The notes below the pieces were generated by a model, which did no database searches, was not told the DNA's origin, and saw nothing but the letters and a program-made list of their open reading frames with translations. From NCBI GenBank assembly GCA_910577165.1, contig CAJTLX010000020.1:1-49594 (forward strand): a stretch of 49,594 nt of DNA. The letters are read 5' to 3'. A program made the translations under genes and the position numbers. Source of the stretch: an uncultured Lachnospiraceae bacterium. Lineage in GTDB: Bacteria; Bacillota; Clostridia; Lachnospirales; Lachnospiraceae. Below, in pieces: positions 1 to 9,038 of this stretch (its first letter is position 1; each line of letters starts with the position of its first letter).

Positions 1-1
1 T

Positions 2-673
2 GATCAGCTCTTGTATTTTGCCAAATTAAAGAAAGTTGGCAAGAAAGAGGCGATGGAGCGAATCAAGTACTGGGGGGAACGCTTGGAGGTGATGGAATAT
101 ATTTTTCCGCCGGCATTAAAGGGGAAAAAGAAGCCAAAGGCGAACCGCGCTGACCAGCTTTCCAAGGGAAATCAGCAGAAAATCCAACTGATGGCGGCAC
201 TGCTTTCCGATCCGGAACTCTTAGTCCTGGATGAGCCGCTCTCCGGTCTTGACCCGGTAAATACTGATCTGTTTAAAAGTATTATCCGCGAGGAGATAGG
301 GAAGAACAAATTCCTTATTATGTCGAGTCATCAAATGCCGGTAATCGAGGAATTCTGTTCCGATATCACGATTTTAACGCGCGGGAAATCTGTTTTGACT
401 GGAAATTTAAATGAGATCAAAAAAAGCTATGGCAGGGTGAATCTTTTTGTAAAATGTGAGGGAGAAATTGACCGCTATATCGATCAGTTCGGGTTGAAAC
501 TTGCCAATCGCACACCGGAAGAGTATCATCTAAAAGTGCAGGATGAGGCGCAGGCGATGGCATTTTTGGGCAGGCTGGTGCAGGATAAGGTGACGGTAAT
601 CCGCTTTGAACTGCGGGAGCCATCACTCCATGAGATCTTTGTCGAGAAGGTAGGAGGCACACATGAAGAGTAA
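2..673 (+). CDS. ABC exporter ATP-binding subunit, NatA-like (5' end outside window)
   Basis: This is the nucleotide-binding subunit that would power the two ABC-2 permeases directly downstream. The frame is open from the first bases, so the gene starts outside the window and the Walker A loop is not visible. Seen here are the ABC signature (LSKGNQQKIQL), Walker B (LLVLDEPLSGLDP), the D-loop and the switch histidine (MSSHQ), followed by a C-terminal extension of about 100 residues like the DUF4162 region of NatA/CcmA-type ATPases. The stop overlaps the next start by 11 bases, which indicates one operon and coupled translation. The substrate (Na+, peptide or drug) cannot be read from the sequence. 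Confidence 0.9.
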   Translation, partial: DQLLYFAKLKKVGKKEAMERIKYWGERLEVMEYIFPPALKGKKKPKANRADQLSKGNQQKIQLMAALLSDPELLVLDEPLSGLDPVNTDLFKSIIREEIGKNKFLIMSSHQMPVIEEFCSDITILTRGKSVLTGNLNEIKKSYGRVNLFVKCEGEIDRYIDQFGLKLANRTPEEYHLKVQDEAQAMAFLGRLVQDKVTVIRFELREPSLHEIFVEKVGGTHEE

Positions 674-1982
674 GCTTTCCGGTTGGAAGGATGTATTTTT
701 GTTTACGCTGGGACAGACGTTAAAGAGCAAAGCGTTTCGTATATCCTTTGTTATTATGATTCTTCTCGCGCTGGGGGCTTCGCCCGTTATCAGTATGATT
801 TCCTCCGGCGAAGAAGAGAATAATCATTATACAATTACAAAAATGTATGTAAATGATGAAACTGGCTATTTTGATGCGGATATGGTTCGCGCCATGTTGG
901 CAGAGGGTGGCTGGGAAGTGCAGATTGATATGGGTGGTGCCTCCTCCGGTGCGGTATATGAAGAACTTTGCGCGCGCGTTGATGAGAAGGAAAACGACGC
1001 AGTACTTTTGTCCATAACAGCGGCACAGGGTCCGGTGGAAATGTTTTTGGAATATTCTGGGAATGGAGGAGTTAAAAAAACAGAAATTACTGCGTTTGAG
1101 GAAGTGCTTCGCACCGCCCTTACCAAGTGCCGCTTTCAGATGCTTGAGATTGGCGATGAGCAGAGAGATCTCCTCTCGGCAAAAGTGATCACAAGCGTTG
1201 TGCATATGGGGGAAAATGGTGAGATTATCGTGGATGAGGACACTTCAATTTCCGGGTTTGAGTACGGATTTTTGTATGCACTGCTCTTTGTTGGTATGAT
1301 GATCTGCATGATGACTGGATCCCAAGTTGCAACTTCAATTGTGGAGGAAAAATCTTCGAAGGTGGTGGAGTACTTGCTTACTTCCATCCGACCATTCTCC
1401 ATTATTGTAGGTAAGGTTTTGGCGATGTTGTGCGTCGTGATGTTAGAGATGGTGGGAATGATTCTTGTATTTGTTGTTTCCAATTCCATCACCGGACAAA
1501 GAACCGGACAAAATGTGTTGGAAAACGTAATTTCGCCGGAGATTTTGGGACAGCTAAATCCACTTAATATTGTTTTAGGACTTGTCTTTATGGCTCTTGG
1601 CATGATTTTTTATGCGACACTGGCCGGACTGGCCGGAGCAACAGTCAGCCGTATGGAAGAACTCGGCGAAGGACTTGTAATGTTTTCCATTACCATACTT
1701 ATCGGTCTTTATATTGGGATTGGCGCGGCGGCTTCCCTGCTAAATGCGGGTGATAATCCATTTGCCATTTTTGCAATGCTCTTCCCAATTTCTTCCCCGT
1801 TTTTGATCCCGGGCGCGATTGTGATAGGAAGGGCACAAATCTGGGTGATTGTGGTGGCTTTTGTGCTTTTAGTTGGGTTGGTTTCTCTTTTATTCTGGTT
1901 TGTATCCCGCGTTTACGAGGCACTTATCGTTTACAACGGTAACCGGATTAAGGTGGGACAGCTCCTAAAAATGAAAAGCTGA
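663..1982 (+). CDS. ABC-2 type permease, NatB-like (first of two)
   Basis: Membrane subunit of an ABC exporter, 439 residues. One hydrophobic helix near residues 25-45 is followed by a roughly 150-residue extracytoplasmic domain and then a block of five to six helices in the C-terminal half. The motif EEKSSKVVEYLLTS, with GKVLAM shortly after, is the typical ABC-2/NatB loop before the second helix. It overlaps the ATPase gene and is followed within 30 bases by a paralogous permease, so the two probably form a heterodimer. The exported substrate is unknown. Confidence 0.88.
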   Translation: MKSKLSGWKDVFLFTLGQTLKSKAFRISFVIMILLALGASPVISMISSGEEENNHYTITKMYVNDETGYFDADMVRAMLAEGGWEVQIDMGGASSGAVYEELCARVDEKENDAVLLSITAAQGPVEMFLEYSGNGGVKKTEITAFEEVLRTALTKCRFQMLEIGDEQRDLLSAKVITSVVHMGENGEIIVDEDTSISGFEYGFLYALLFVGMMICMMTGSQVATSIVEEKSSKVVEYLLTSIRPFSIIVGKVLAMLCVVMLEMVGMILVFVVSNSITGQRTGQNVLENVISPEILGQLNPLNIVLGLVFMALGMIFYATLAGLAGATVSRMEELGEGLVMFSITILIGLYIGIGAAASLLNAGDNPFAIFAMLFPISSPFLIPGAIVIGRAQIWVIVVAFVLLVGLVSLLFWFVSRVYEALIVYNGNRIKVGQLLKMKS

Positions 1983-2010
1983 ATAAGGGGAAAAGGAATG
2001 GAGGTATAGA

Positions 2011-3336
2011 GTGAAAGAAAGTCGTTTTCGTGGGTGGAAGGATGTGTTTTCTTTTACCTTTCACCAAATGATAAAAAAGAGTGGCTACCGGGGGGTAACC
2101 GCGGTTATCGGGCTGCTTTTGATTGCAGGGTTAGCCCTTGTAGTGGTGATCACGGGGGAGCCGGAGAAGAGCAAAGTAGAAAATTGCGGGATTGAAACCG
2201 TCTACGTTGTGGATGAGTACAAGGTGGATTATGCGCAGATACTTGCAGCACTTGGCAAGGGATCGTATCTTCAGGTTGAATTCGCAAATGTACCCGATAA
2301 TAAAACTGCCATGGAAAATGCAAAACAGGCGGGGGAGAGGGCGGTTGCCATTGTCGAGATAAGCTATAGGGACGGGGCATTTTATATGAATGGAATCCTG
2401 CCAGAAAACTCGACGGCAACACAGAGCGATACCGAGAATTTACTTGCAATGATGGCGGAGTGCTTTGAGTATGCGAAAGTTGGGATGGCAAATTTGACTG
2501 CCGAGCAGAGCATGGCGGTACTGATGCCGATTTTGACAAGCGATGGCAAAATTGGCGAGGATCACAGTGTCGGTGCGATGTTGGTCAAATTGATGGCTCC
2601 GATGTTTTTTGGGCTGGCACTGTATATGATGTTGATTTTCTATGGTCAGGATGTTAGCCGTGAGATTTCTATGGAAAAAGTTTCTAAATTGACGGAAACA
2701 CTGCTTACTTCCATTAAGCCATATGCGATGATTACCGGAAAAGTACTCGCCGTATCTCTGGCTGGGATTTTGCAGTTTTTCTTCTGGATTCTCTGCGCGG
2801 TAGGAGGGCTTATTATTGGAAATACAATCGCGAAATCCATGTATCCGGACTATGAAAATGTGATTTTCACAGTACTTAGTTATGTGCGGGAAACCTACAG
2901 CACATCCGCATTCTCGCCGGTAGCCGCGATCCTTGCCGCGCTTATCTTTATCGTCGGTTTCCTGTTTTACAGTGTGCTTGCGGGGATGGCGGGAAGTCTG
3001 GTCTCAAAGCCTGAGGATACCGCACAGGTACAGAGCATTTTCCAGTTCCCGATCATTATCAGCTTCTTTGTCTGCTATTTCGGTCTTCTTTTGGAGAAGG
3101 AGGGGCTGATTATCGCGGCAAGATTTATCCCGTTCACTATTCCGTTCGGGATGCCATGCGATCTTTTGACTGGGACGGCAAGCCTTTTGCAGGGGGTAAT
3201 CTCCCTTGTGATCTTGTTGGTATTTGCCGTGCTTTGCGTTATTCTTTCTGGCAAGGTGTACGAGGGTCTAATCTTGTACAATGGACAGAAATTAAATGCA
3301 AAAAAGATTGTAAATATTATTCGGGCAAAAAAATAA
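2011..3336 (+). CDS. ABC-2 type permease, NatB-like (second of two)
   Basis: A 441-residue paralogue of the preceding permease with the same layout: amino-terminal helix, external domain and C-terminal helical block. It carries the related loop motif MEKVSKLTETLLTS followed by GKVLAVS. The chosen start is GTG, six bases downstream of GGAGG; both permeases begin with a similar RGWKDVFSFT/SGWKDVFLFT segment, which supports it. It closes the operon, since a strong intrinsic terminator follows 12 bases after the stop. The pair with one ATPase suggests a heterodimeric NatAB-type exporter. Confidence 0.87.
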   Translation: MKESRFRGWKDVFSFTFHQMIKKSGYRGVTAVIGLLLIAGLALVVVITGEPEKSKVENCGIETVYVVDEYKVDYAQILAALGKGSYLQVEFANVPDNKTAMENAKQAGERAVAIVEISYRDGAFYMNGILPENSTATQSDTENLLAMMAECFEYAKVGMANLTAEQSMAVLMPILTSDGKIGEDHSVGAMLVKLMAPMFFGLALYMMLIFYGQDVSREISMEKVSKLTETLLTSIKPYAMITGKVLAVSLAGILQFFFWILCAVGGLIIGNTIAKSMYPDYENVIFTVLSYVRETYSTSAFSPVAAILAALIFIVGFLFYSVLAGMAGSLVSKPEDTAQVQSIFQFPIIISFFVCYFGLLLEKEGLIIAARFIPFTIPFGMPCDLLTGTASLLQGVISLVILLVFAVLCVILSGKVYEGLILYNGQKLNAKKIVNIIRAKK

Positions 3337-3347
3337 AGTTAAAAAAA

Positions 3348-3385
3348 CGGGGCTGTTGCACAGACAGCCCCGAAAAAATTATTCT
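3348..3385 (+). terminator. Intrinsic terminator of the ABC exporter operon
   Basis: A 9-bp perfect stem (CGGGGCTGT / ACAGCCCCG) with a 7-base loop is followed by A-rich and then T-rich sequence ending in CTTTTTC. It is flanked by A and T runs, so it may also serve the reverse-strand remnant that ends here. Confidence 0.8.
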
Positions 3386-3815
3386 TTTTCAAATATTTCT
3401 TTTACCACATCATACGCCAATTTTCTGCGGCGAAATTCATCCACTATTCCCTTGTTGTTCATTGTTCTCAGTGTTGTGCCAAACCATTCTTCGCTGATAC
3501 GGATATCGCAGAACTGCCAGATATAGACACCGGAGCGATCCGGATAGTGCAAAACGGCATTAAGCTGTTTTTGCAGTGCTTCTTTTTGGTATTGCTTGTC
3601 CGCACGCACGGTAAGGATATGTTCCCCTTTGGTCAGATTCCTGATAATAACATCAAAGATCGTGTAGGCATTGTAATGGAAGGCAATTTTTTTCCGTCTA
3701 AAAGAATCGTTGCCGTATGGCTGACCCCCTTAAATTCCAGCCGGATTTGTCCCCTGTCCCCGTCATGATCAAGGGAAAAGTTTATTTTTGGTAAAATTGC
3801 GGTATGTCCTGTTCT
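3379..3815 (-). pseudogene. GH2 beta-glucuronidase remnant with large internal deletion
   Basis: Reading the reverse strand, one continuous frame of about 145 codons joins two ends of a GH2 beta-glucuronidase. The first part matches the amino-terminal sugar-binding domain (LEFKGVSHTATILLDGK, then FHYNAYTIFDV and GEHILTVRAD). It then jumps to the extreme C-terminus (GVYIWQFCDIRIS, RTMNNKGIVDEFRR, KLAYDVVKEIF). The immunoglobulin-like domain and nearly all of the TIM barrel with both catalytic glutamates, roughly 400 residues, are missing. There is no convincing start codon or signal at the 5' end; the frame closes at a stop just upstream. It is a non-functional relic. The parts are recognised from family knowledge; the deletion is inferred from the junction at VRAD/KQYQ. 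Confidence 0.8.
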
Positions 3816-3880
3816 TTATTATATTGGTTTTGAATATAGTTTGCAATAGGGAGAGAGATTTTTGCCTTCGCTATTTTTCG

Positions 3881-3909
3881 TTGAAATTTTCCATCTCTTA
3901 TGGTATGAT
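3881..3909 (+). promoter_or_regulatory. Sigma-A promoter of the yhaO/yhaN-like pair
   Basis: TTGAAA, 17-base spacer, TATGAT lies about 50 bases before the nuclease start, with an AGAGGAAG ribosome binding site in between. Confidence 0.6.
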
Positions 3910-3962
3910 ATCGAAAGATATTATACCTGTAATGGTAAAGTAAAGAAAGAAGAGGAAGTACC

Positions 3963-5063
3963 ATGAAATTTATTCACTGTGCAGATCTGCACTTTGACTC
4001 GAAACTAAATGCAAATCTTGATCAGGAAAGTGCGAAAGCGCGCAAAGCAGAGATTCTAAACACTTTTGTGCGCATGGTTGCGTTTGCCGCAAAACATCAG
4101 GTGGGTGCAGTATTGATTGCCGGGGATCTTTTTGATACTAGAAGTAGTTCAGCAACCGCAAGAAATACACTGCTCTATGAAATTTCCGAGCATCCTTTTA
4201 TCAATTTTTATTATCTTAGAGGAAACCATGACCAGGAAGGAATATTTTTTGGGGAGGGAGAAATTCCGCAGAATTTAAAAATTTTTGATGCTGAGTGGAC
4301 AACTTATTTTGAGGCGGGGGGCAAGATAACCATTTCGGGAATCGAGTTTCCCGCAAAAAATCCTGATACAATCTATCAGGATTTTGCTTTGGATATGGAA
4401 AAATTTAACATTGTCATGCTGCATGGGCAGGAGATGGAGGGCGCGGGAAAAGACAAAACGGAAGTGATCAATCTAAAGGCACTGCGAGGTAGGGGAATTG
4501 ATTATCTGGCACTCGGACATATTCACGCATATAAAAAGGAAGCATTGGATGCGCGTGGAACCTATTGTTATTGTGGCTGTCTTGAGGGAAGAGGCTTTGA
4601 TGAGTGCGGAGAACATGGTTTTGTGCTGCTTGATGTGGATGAGGAAAGTAAAACCTACACGCATGAATTTATCCCGTTCGCACAACGCAGACTCTACGCA
4701 TTTGATGTGGATGTGACGGGTTGTCTGACCAGCGCGCAGATGGCGGCGAAGGTGGAGGAAGTTCTTTTTGCTGCCGGATGTACAGAACAGGATCTAATAA
4801 AAATAGTGTTAAAAGGAATGGTCGATGTTGCGTGTGAAAAGGATATGTCCTATTTCCCGGCACGGTTTTCGCCCCAGTTTTATTTTATTAAATTTTATGA
4901 TGGGACAGCCTTAGGACTGGAAATGGGTGATTATCTTTTAGATACTTCGCTAAAGGGGGAATATGTGCGCCAGGTTATGGCGGATGATACAATCTCGGAG
5001 GAAGATAAGAAAATTATTATTCGTTATGGGCTGCAGGCCATTTCGGGGGAGGAGGTAGAATAG
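3963..5063 (+). CDS. DNA repair exonuclease of the SbcD/Mre11 family (YhaO-type)
   Basis: Metallophosphoesterase of 366 residues that would cut DNA ends together with the ATPase encoded next. All nuclease motifs are visible: ADLH (D8, H10), GDLFD (54-58), GNHD (87-90), MLHGQ near residue 160 and GHIH near 186, which bind two metal ions. The length and the HFDSKL segment after the first motif fit the YhaO branch better than classical SbcD. The start follows AGAGGAAG at proper spacing. Only two bases separate it from the ATPase gene, so the two are one transcription unit. Confidence 0.87.
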   Translation: MKFIHCADLHFDSKLNANLDQESAKARKAEILNTFVRMVAFAAKHQVGAVLIAGDLFDTRSSSATARNTLLYEISEHPFINFYYLRGNHDQEGIFFGEGEIPQNLKIFDAEWTTYFEAGGKITISGIEFPAKNPDTIYQDFALDMEKFNIVMLHGQEMEGAGKDKTEVINLKALRGRGIDYLALGHIHAYKKEALDARGTYCYCGCLEGRGFDECGEHGFVLLDVDEESKTYTHEFIPFAQRRLYAFDVDVTGCLTSAQMAAKVEEVLFAAGCTEQDLIKIVLKGMVDVACEKDMSYFPARFSPQFYFIKFYDGTALGLEMGDYLLDTSLKGEYVRQVMADDTISEEDKKIIIRYGLQAISGEEVE

Positions 5064-5065
5064 GC

Positions 5066-7807
5066 ATGAAATTTATTTTCTGCCATATTGAAAATTTTGG
5101 AAAACTCTCTGACTTTTCTTTTGAATTTACGGAGGGAACCAATGTGATATGCGAGGGGAACGGCTGGGGGAAAAGCACGTTCGCCGCATTTATCCGGGCG
5201 ATGTTTTATGGGTTAGAAGGCGATCGGAAGAAAAATCCATTGGAGAGTGAGCGCAAAAAATATAAGCCCTGGCAGGGCGGGGTATTTGGCGGTCAGCTTA
5301 TTTTTGAGATAAAGGGAAAGCAGTATGAGATCTCCCGGATCTTTTATGACAGAGAGCAGAGTGATGAATTTGAACTGCGCGATGTAAATACAAACCTGCC
5401 CTCAAAGGATTACAGCAAAAAGATCGGGGAGGAAATTTTTCAGATTGATCGGGAATCCTTTTTACGCACAGTGTTTCTCGGACAAAATGACTGTGAAACC
5501 TCAACTACGGACAATATCAATGCCCGAATTGGAAATTTGGCGGACGGGGCAAATGAATTAAATAATTTTGATACGGCAAATGCCAAACTCTCGGAAATTT
5601 TAAGTTCGCTGACTCCATCCCGCGCGTCGGGAACCTTAGCAAAGCGCAGGGAGGAGATCGCGCAGTGCGAAAGGATGGTTAAGGAGGGGGAGGGACTTTC
5701 CGAACAGATGGAACTCTGCCAGGAAAAAATGCGGGAGCAGGAAGAAATTTACAGCACACTAAAAGGAGGGCTAAAAGATGCGGGGCGGATTTCAGCTGGA
5801 TTTGCAGGAAAAGCGGAATGGATGCGACTAAAAAATGAAGTGGAGGAAAGAAGAGGGGAGGGGGAAACGGTAGCTACCAGATTCCCCGGAAAAATTCCTG
5901 AGCTTTCGGAGGTAAAGGAACAGATTGCAAAATGCACGGAGTTGGCGAAAGCCTATGAGAGATTGTCACTGTACCAGCTAAGCCCTGATGAGGAGAAACA
6001 GTTTTCTTTTCTCACGGATGTTTTCTGGGACGATGTGCCAAGCACACAGGAGTTGGATGCCAAAATAAAAGAGGCGACGGAACTTACCAGATTATACCGC
6101 GAATGCAGCACGGGGCAGATGAGCGCGAAAGAGAGGGAGCGGCAAAATGAGCTGGCAGCTCACTTTGCTGATGAGAGTAAAAATGCGGCATCAATCGCCG
6201 CAGATTGGGCAAAATGTTGTCAAAAAAGGGCAGCACTCTCCTCTAATCAAGAGATGTTAGCTGCCGTGCAGGAATCCGTCGCACCGCCAGCAGTAAGAAC
6301 AAAAACATATTCCTTTCTTTTTGTTGCGGGAATTCTCCTTGCAGCGATCGGTATTGTCGCTGCTGTCATGTACTCACCTTTGCCGGGAGCTGTGGCGGCG
6401 GTGCTGGGGATCGGGGTGACCGGGGTAAGTATTCAGAAAAAAGTAGCGTTGCAGATGGCGGAGGATCTGGGAGAAAAACTCGGTAATTTCCAAAAAATTC
6501 CAGATAAATTTTGGGATAATCTGGATAGTTCCTGTCAAGTTCCAGATGAGTTTTCCGGCGGGGAGCGCGAGAGAAAAGTACCCGCGCGAAATTCGGATAT
6601 GCAGGGAGGAGAGGAAAAAGCTTCTTCCAAAATAGAAAATTTGCAGCGTACACTTGCGCAGGACGAGGCATTTATTAAGGAGACGCAAAAGCGGACGGCC
6701 GCCTACTTAAAGGCGCATGGCAGAACCTTTGAGGGGTTGAGCGAGCGGGGAGTGACGTTAGCTTTACAGGAAATTATGGCGGAGTCCGCCGAGTATGAAT
6801 CACTGAGAAAAAAGGCGCGAAATACGGGGGGAACGATAACACAGCAGATCGCAAAGCTTCAGAATAGTATTGGAAGTTTTTTGGGAAAGTATGGGATCTC
6901 GTCACCACAGACACATTTTGCGGATGAATTGTACTCCTTAAAGGAGCGCGCGCTTACCTATATCGCGCTGGCAGATAAACGAAGGAAATTTGAGAAGGCA
7001 CAGACCGTCTACGAGCGGATTCGATCGGGGATTGCTGCATTTTATGAGGAGTACGAGATTGAGCCGGAGAGAAATATTACCTTGCAGCTCAATCACATTC
7101 TTGATGCGGTGTACGATTATGCAAATGCCGTGGAGGCATTTGACCGCGCAGTGGATGAATTGCAGCAATTTGAGGAAAAGAACGATACTTCCCTCTATTC
7201 TTTGGGGAGCATAGATCCGCAGTCCGGGGAGGAGACCATTTCCCTTCTCGCGCTAAATGAGGAGATGGAGCGCGCGAGGGATGAGCGGGCGAAATCGCAG
7301 AAAATATTTGAGGATCTGGAAGAACAGTACGGAATATGGGAGGAAAACCGCATAAAGCTTGCGCAGTTAAAAGAACTTCAGGACGAACAGCAGAAAAAGT
7401 ACGATCTGGTGTTTTTGGCGAAGGAGAAACTCACACAGGCAAAGGAGGCGATAACCTCAAAATATGCCATTCCGATTCTTCGCGCCTTTGTTCCCTATTA
7501 CGAGATGATTACTGGAATGTCTGCCGCACAGTTTCGTGTCAATGCCAATGCACAGCTCTCGATAAACGAGTGCGGAAAACAGCGCGAGGTAAACGCGCTA
7601 AGTCTTGGCTGGCGCGATCTTATCGGGATCTGTCTGCGGGTTGCCTTTGTGGATATTATGTACCAACAGGAAATTCCAGTACTGATTATGGACGATCCAT
7701 TTACCAATTTGGACGATGAAAAGATTGCCGCAGGAAAAGAATTCCTTACGGCAATCGCGAAAAAATATCAGATCATTTATTTTACTTGCAGCAGTGCAAG
7801 AAGCTGA
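5066..7807 (+). CDS. SMC/Rad50-like ATPase, YhaN-type, with central membrane segment
   Basis: Large ATPase (913 residues) partner of the preceding exonuclease. The amino terminus carries a Walker A loop (GNGWGKST, residues 31-38). The C-terminus has a signature-like LSLGWRDL and Walker B (VLIMDDPFTNLDDE). Charged coiled-coil stretches fill the middle. Between them, near residues 413-455, is a hydrophobic hairpin (FLFVAGILLAAIGIVAAV, then GAVAAVLGIGV), typical of Bacillus YhaN and absent from SbcC. There is no zinc-hook CxxC at the centre, so dimer contacts must differ from Rad50. It is probably a membrane-tethered DNA-processing complex; the cellular role of this family is poorly defined. Confidence 0.85.
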   Translation: MKFIFCHIENFGKLSDFSFEFTEGTNVICEGNGWGKSTFAAFIRAMFYGLEGDRKKNPLESERKKYKPWQGGVFGGQLIFEIKGKQYEISRIFYDREQSDEFELRDVNTNLPSKDYSKKIGEEIFQIDRESFLRTVFLGQNDCETSTTDNINARIGNLADGANELNNFDTANAKLSEILSSLTPSRASGTLAKRREEIAQCERMVKEGEGLSEQMELCQEKMREQEEIYSTLKGGLKDAGRISAGFAGKAEWMRLKNEVEERRGEGETVATRFPGKIPELSEVKEQIAKCTELAKAYERLSLYQLSPDEEKQFSFLTDVFWDDVPSTQELDAKIKEATELTRLYRECSTGQMSAKERERQNELAAHFADESKNAASIAADWAKCCQKRAALSSNQEMLAAVQESVAPPAVRTKTYSFLFVAGILLAAIGIVAAVMYSPLPGAVAAVLGIGVTGVSIQKKVALQMAEDLGEKLGNFQKIPDKFWDNLDSSCQVPDEFSGGERERKVPARNSDMQGGEEKASSKIENLQRTLAQDEAFIKETQKRTAAYLKAHGRTFEGLSERGVTLALQEIMAESAEYESLRKKARNTGGTITQQIAKLQNSIGSFLGKYGISSPQTHFADELYSLKERALTYIALADKRRKFEKAQTVYERIRSGIAAFYEEYEIEPERNITLQLNHILDAVYDYANAVEAFDRAVDELQQFEEKNDTSLYSLGSIDPQSGEETISLLALNEEMERARDERAKSQKIFEDLEEQYGIWEENRIKLAQLKELQDEQQKKYDLVFLAKEKLTQAKEAITSKYAIPILRAFVPYYEMITGMSAAQFRVNANAQLSINECGKQREVNALSLGWRDLIGICLRVAFVDIMYQQEIPVLIMDDPFTNLDDEKIAAGKEFLTAIAKKYQIIYFTCSSARS

Positions 7808-7845
7808 ACCATAGAAGGGGTTAACGACTTGCAATTTGAGGGGCA

Positions 7846-7896
7846 GATGGCAATAATTAATTGTCATCTATATAAATGGTGGGAGTGCATCACTCC
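7846..7896. terminator. Weak hairpins between convergent operons
   Basis: Two hairpins sit between the ATPase gene and the reverse-strand RNA repair genes: GATGGCAAT/ATTGTCATC (9 pairs, one G-U) and GGAGTG-CAT-CACTCC, the latter overlapping the stop of the reverse gene. Neither has a good U-tract, so they are weak terminators at best. Confidence 0.35.
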
Positions 7897-9038
7897 TTTG
7901 TCAGGTATTTTACCTTATAGCTTTCCCAGGGCGCGGGGATCTCAAGTTTATTTATCATTTCTTCTAGGACACCCTCCGGGATATGCCGCGCCCTGGTGCG
8001 GTTTCGCGCAAGCAGTTCCTGATAGGGAACTTCCAGATATAAAATATGCACGCGCGCGCCATAACTAGAGAATAATGTGATAAGTTTTCTGCGCGTTTCC
8101 CGCACAATATTTGTGGCATTCCAAAAAAAGGGCTGTTTTTTTGCGAGAAAAACTTTTGCCCTCTCCATTGCAATATGAGCGATCTTGCCGGAATTTTTTG
8201 CGGGGGGAATTCCCATCTCCCCCCGGATCTGATCGAGGGAGATCATAGGAATCTCGCCGCCATTTTTTTCAATCCAGCTATCTTTTCCCGCAAGCGGAAG
8301 TCCGGAGAGCAAGAACACATCGAATTCTGTATTATCAAAAAGGTCCGTCCCCTGCCACAGATCATCCCGCATAAAAAAACTGGCTTTTGTGTACGGGTTT
8401 GCAAAGGAATAGGGATGTTCCCAGATGCCAAGTTCCCTTGCATACTCCGCAAACCATTCCACATATTCGATAAATTCCTCTGGATTTTCTGTCCGTCTGC
8501 CGCGGACATCCGCGTAGGATAACTGATATAAAAACCACAGAGGAACACTCTCTGCCACCTTTAGTAAATCCGCCTCCGGTCTTTGTTTTTTCCAGAACCA
8601 CACAGGCAGCCCATGGTAGCGGATGGCATTTGCCACAAGTTCTCTCTGGGAGAAGGTCAAACCAAAACGGGGAGCTTCCCGGTAGGCAAATGTGCGAAAA
8701 AGTTTTGCTCCAACCGAGGTATGATTTGGGGATACGAAGTTTCCGTTCTCGTTGCGTGTACAGGTTTTCTTGCCGATATCGTGGAAGGCAGCCGCCAAAA
8801 ATAAAAGTGCCCATCCCGGATCTGCTCTTTTTCCTGTTTCTGGTTTTAAATTTTTTTGCTCGAATTCTTGTCTCACTACCTCACAGACCATTTCAGTATG
8901 GCAGTATACATCTCCCTCCGCATGATATGCAGGATTTTGGGGAACCTGCTTTAGCGCAGAGAGTTCGGGAAAAGAATCCACGAGTCTGGCAAAGGAAAAG
9001 CCGTCCTTATCGATGGTATCAAGGATTGATTTACTCAT
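7890..9038 (-). CDS. HD-domain phosphoesterase / polynucleotide 5'-kinase (HD-Pnk-like) RNA end-healing enzyme
   Basis: Predicted bifunctional enzyme (382 residues) that prepares broken RNA ends for sealing. The first half is an HD phosphohydrolase: H47, HD at 86-87, H106 and H142 line up as metal ligands, with D177 further on; in HD-Pnk proteins this module removes 2',3'-phosphates. The second half is a P-loop kinase: GLPLAGKDS at 246-254, an ISLDQIR acceptor motif (D269, R272) and an arginine-rich lid (RNRTRARHIPEG). A longer reading frame exists upstream, but I start at the ATG behind GGGGGAGAAGG. This overlaps the stop of the RNA ligase gene by 8 bases, so translation is coupled. Function is inferred from domain architecture and the ligase neighbour. 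Confidence 0.82.
   Translation of the reverse strand: MSKSILDTIDKDGFSFARLVDSFPELSALKQVPQNPAYHAEGDVYCHTEMVCEVVRQEFEQKNLKPETGKRADPGWALLFLAAAFHDIGKKTCTRNENGNFVSPNHTSVGAKLFRTFAYREAPRFGLTFSQRELVANAIRYHGLPVWFWKKQRPEADLLKVAESVPLWFLYQLSYADVRGRRTENPEEFIEYVEWFAEYARELGIWEHPYSFANPYTKASFFMRDDLWQGTDLFDNTEFDVFLLSGLPLAGKDSWIEKNGGEIPMISLDQIRGEMGIPPAKNSGKIAHIAMERAKVFLAKKQPFFWNATNIVRETRRKLITLFSSYGARVHILYLEVPYQELLARNRTRARHIPEGVLEEMINKLEIPAPWESYKVKYLTKE

Noticed and set aside
720..1205. A 161-codon reverse frame within the first permease
   Set aside because: Antisense shadow of a recognised ABC-2 permease; no start signals or recognisable motifs.
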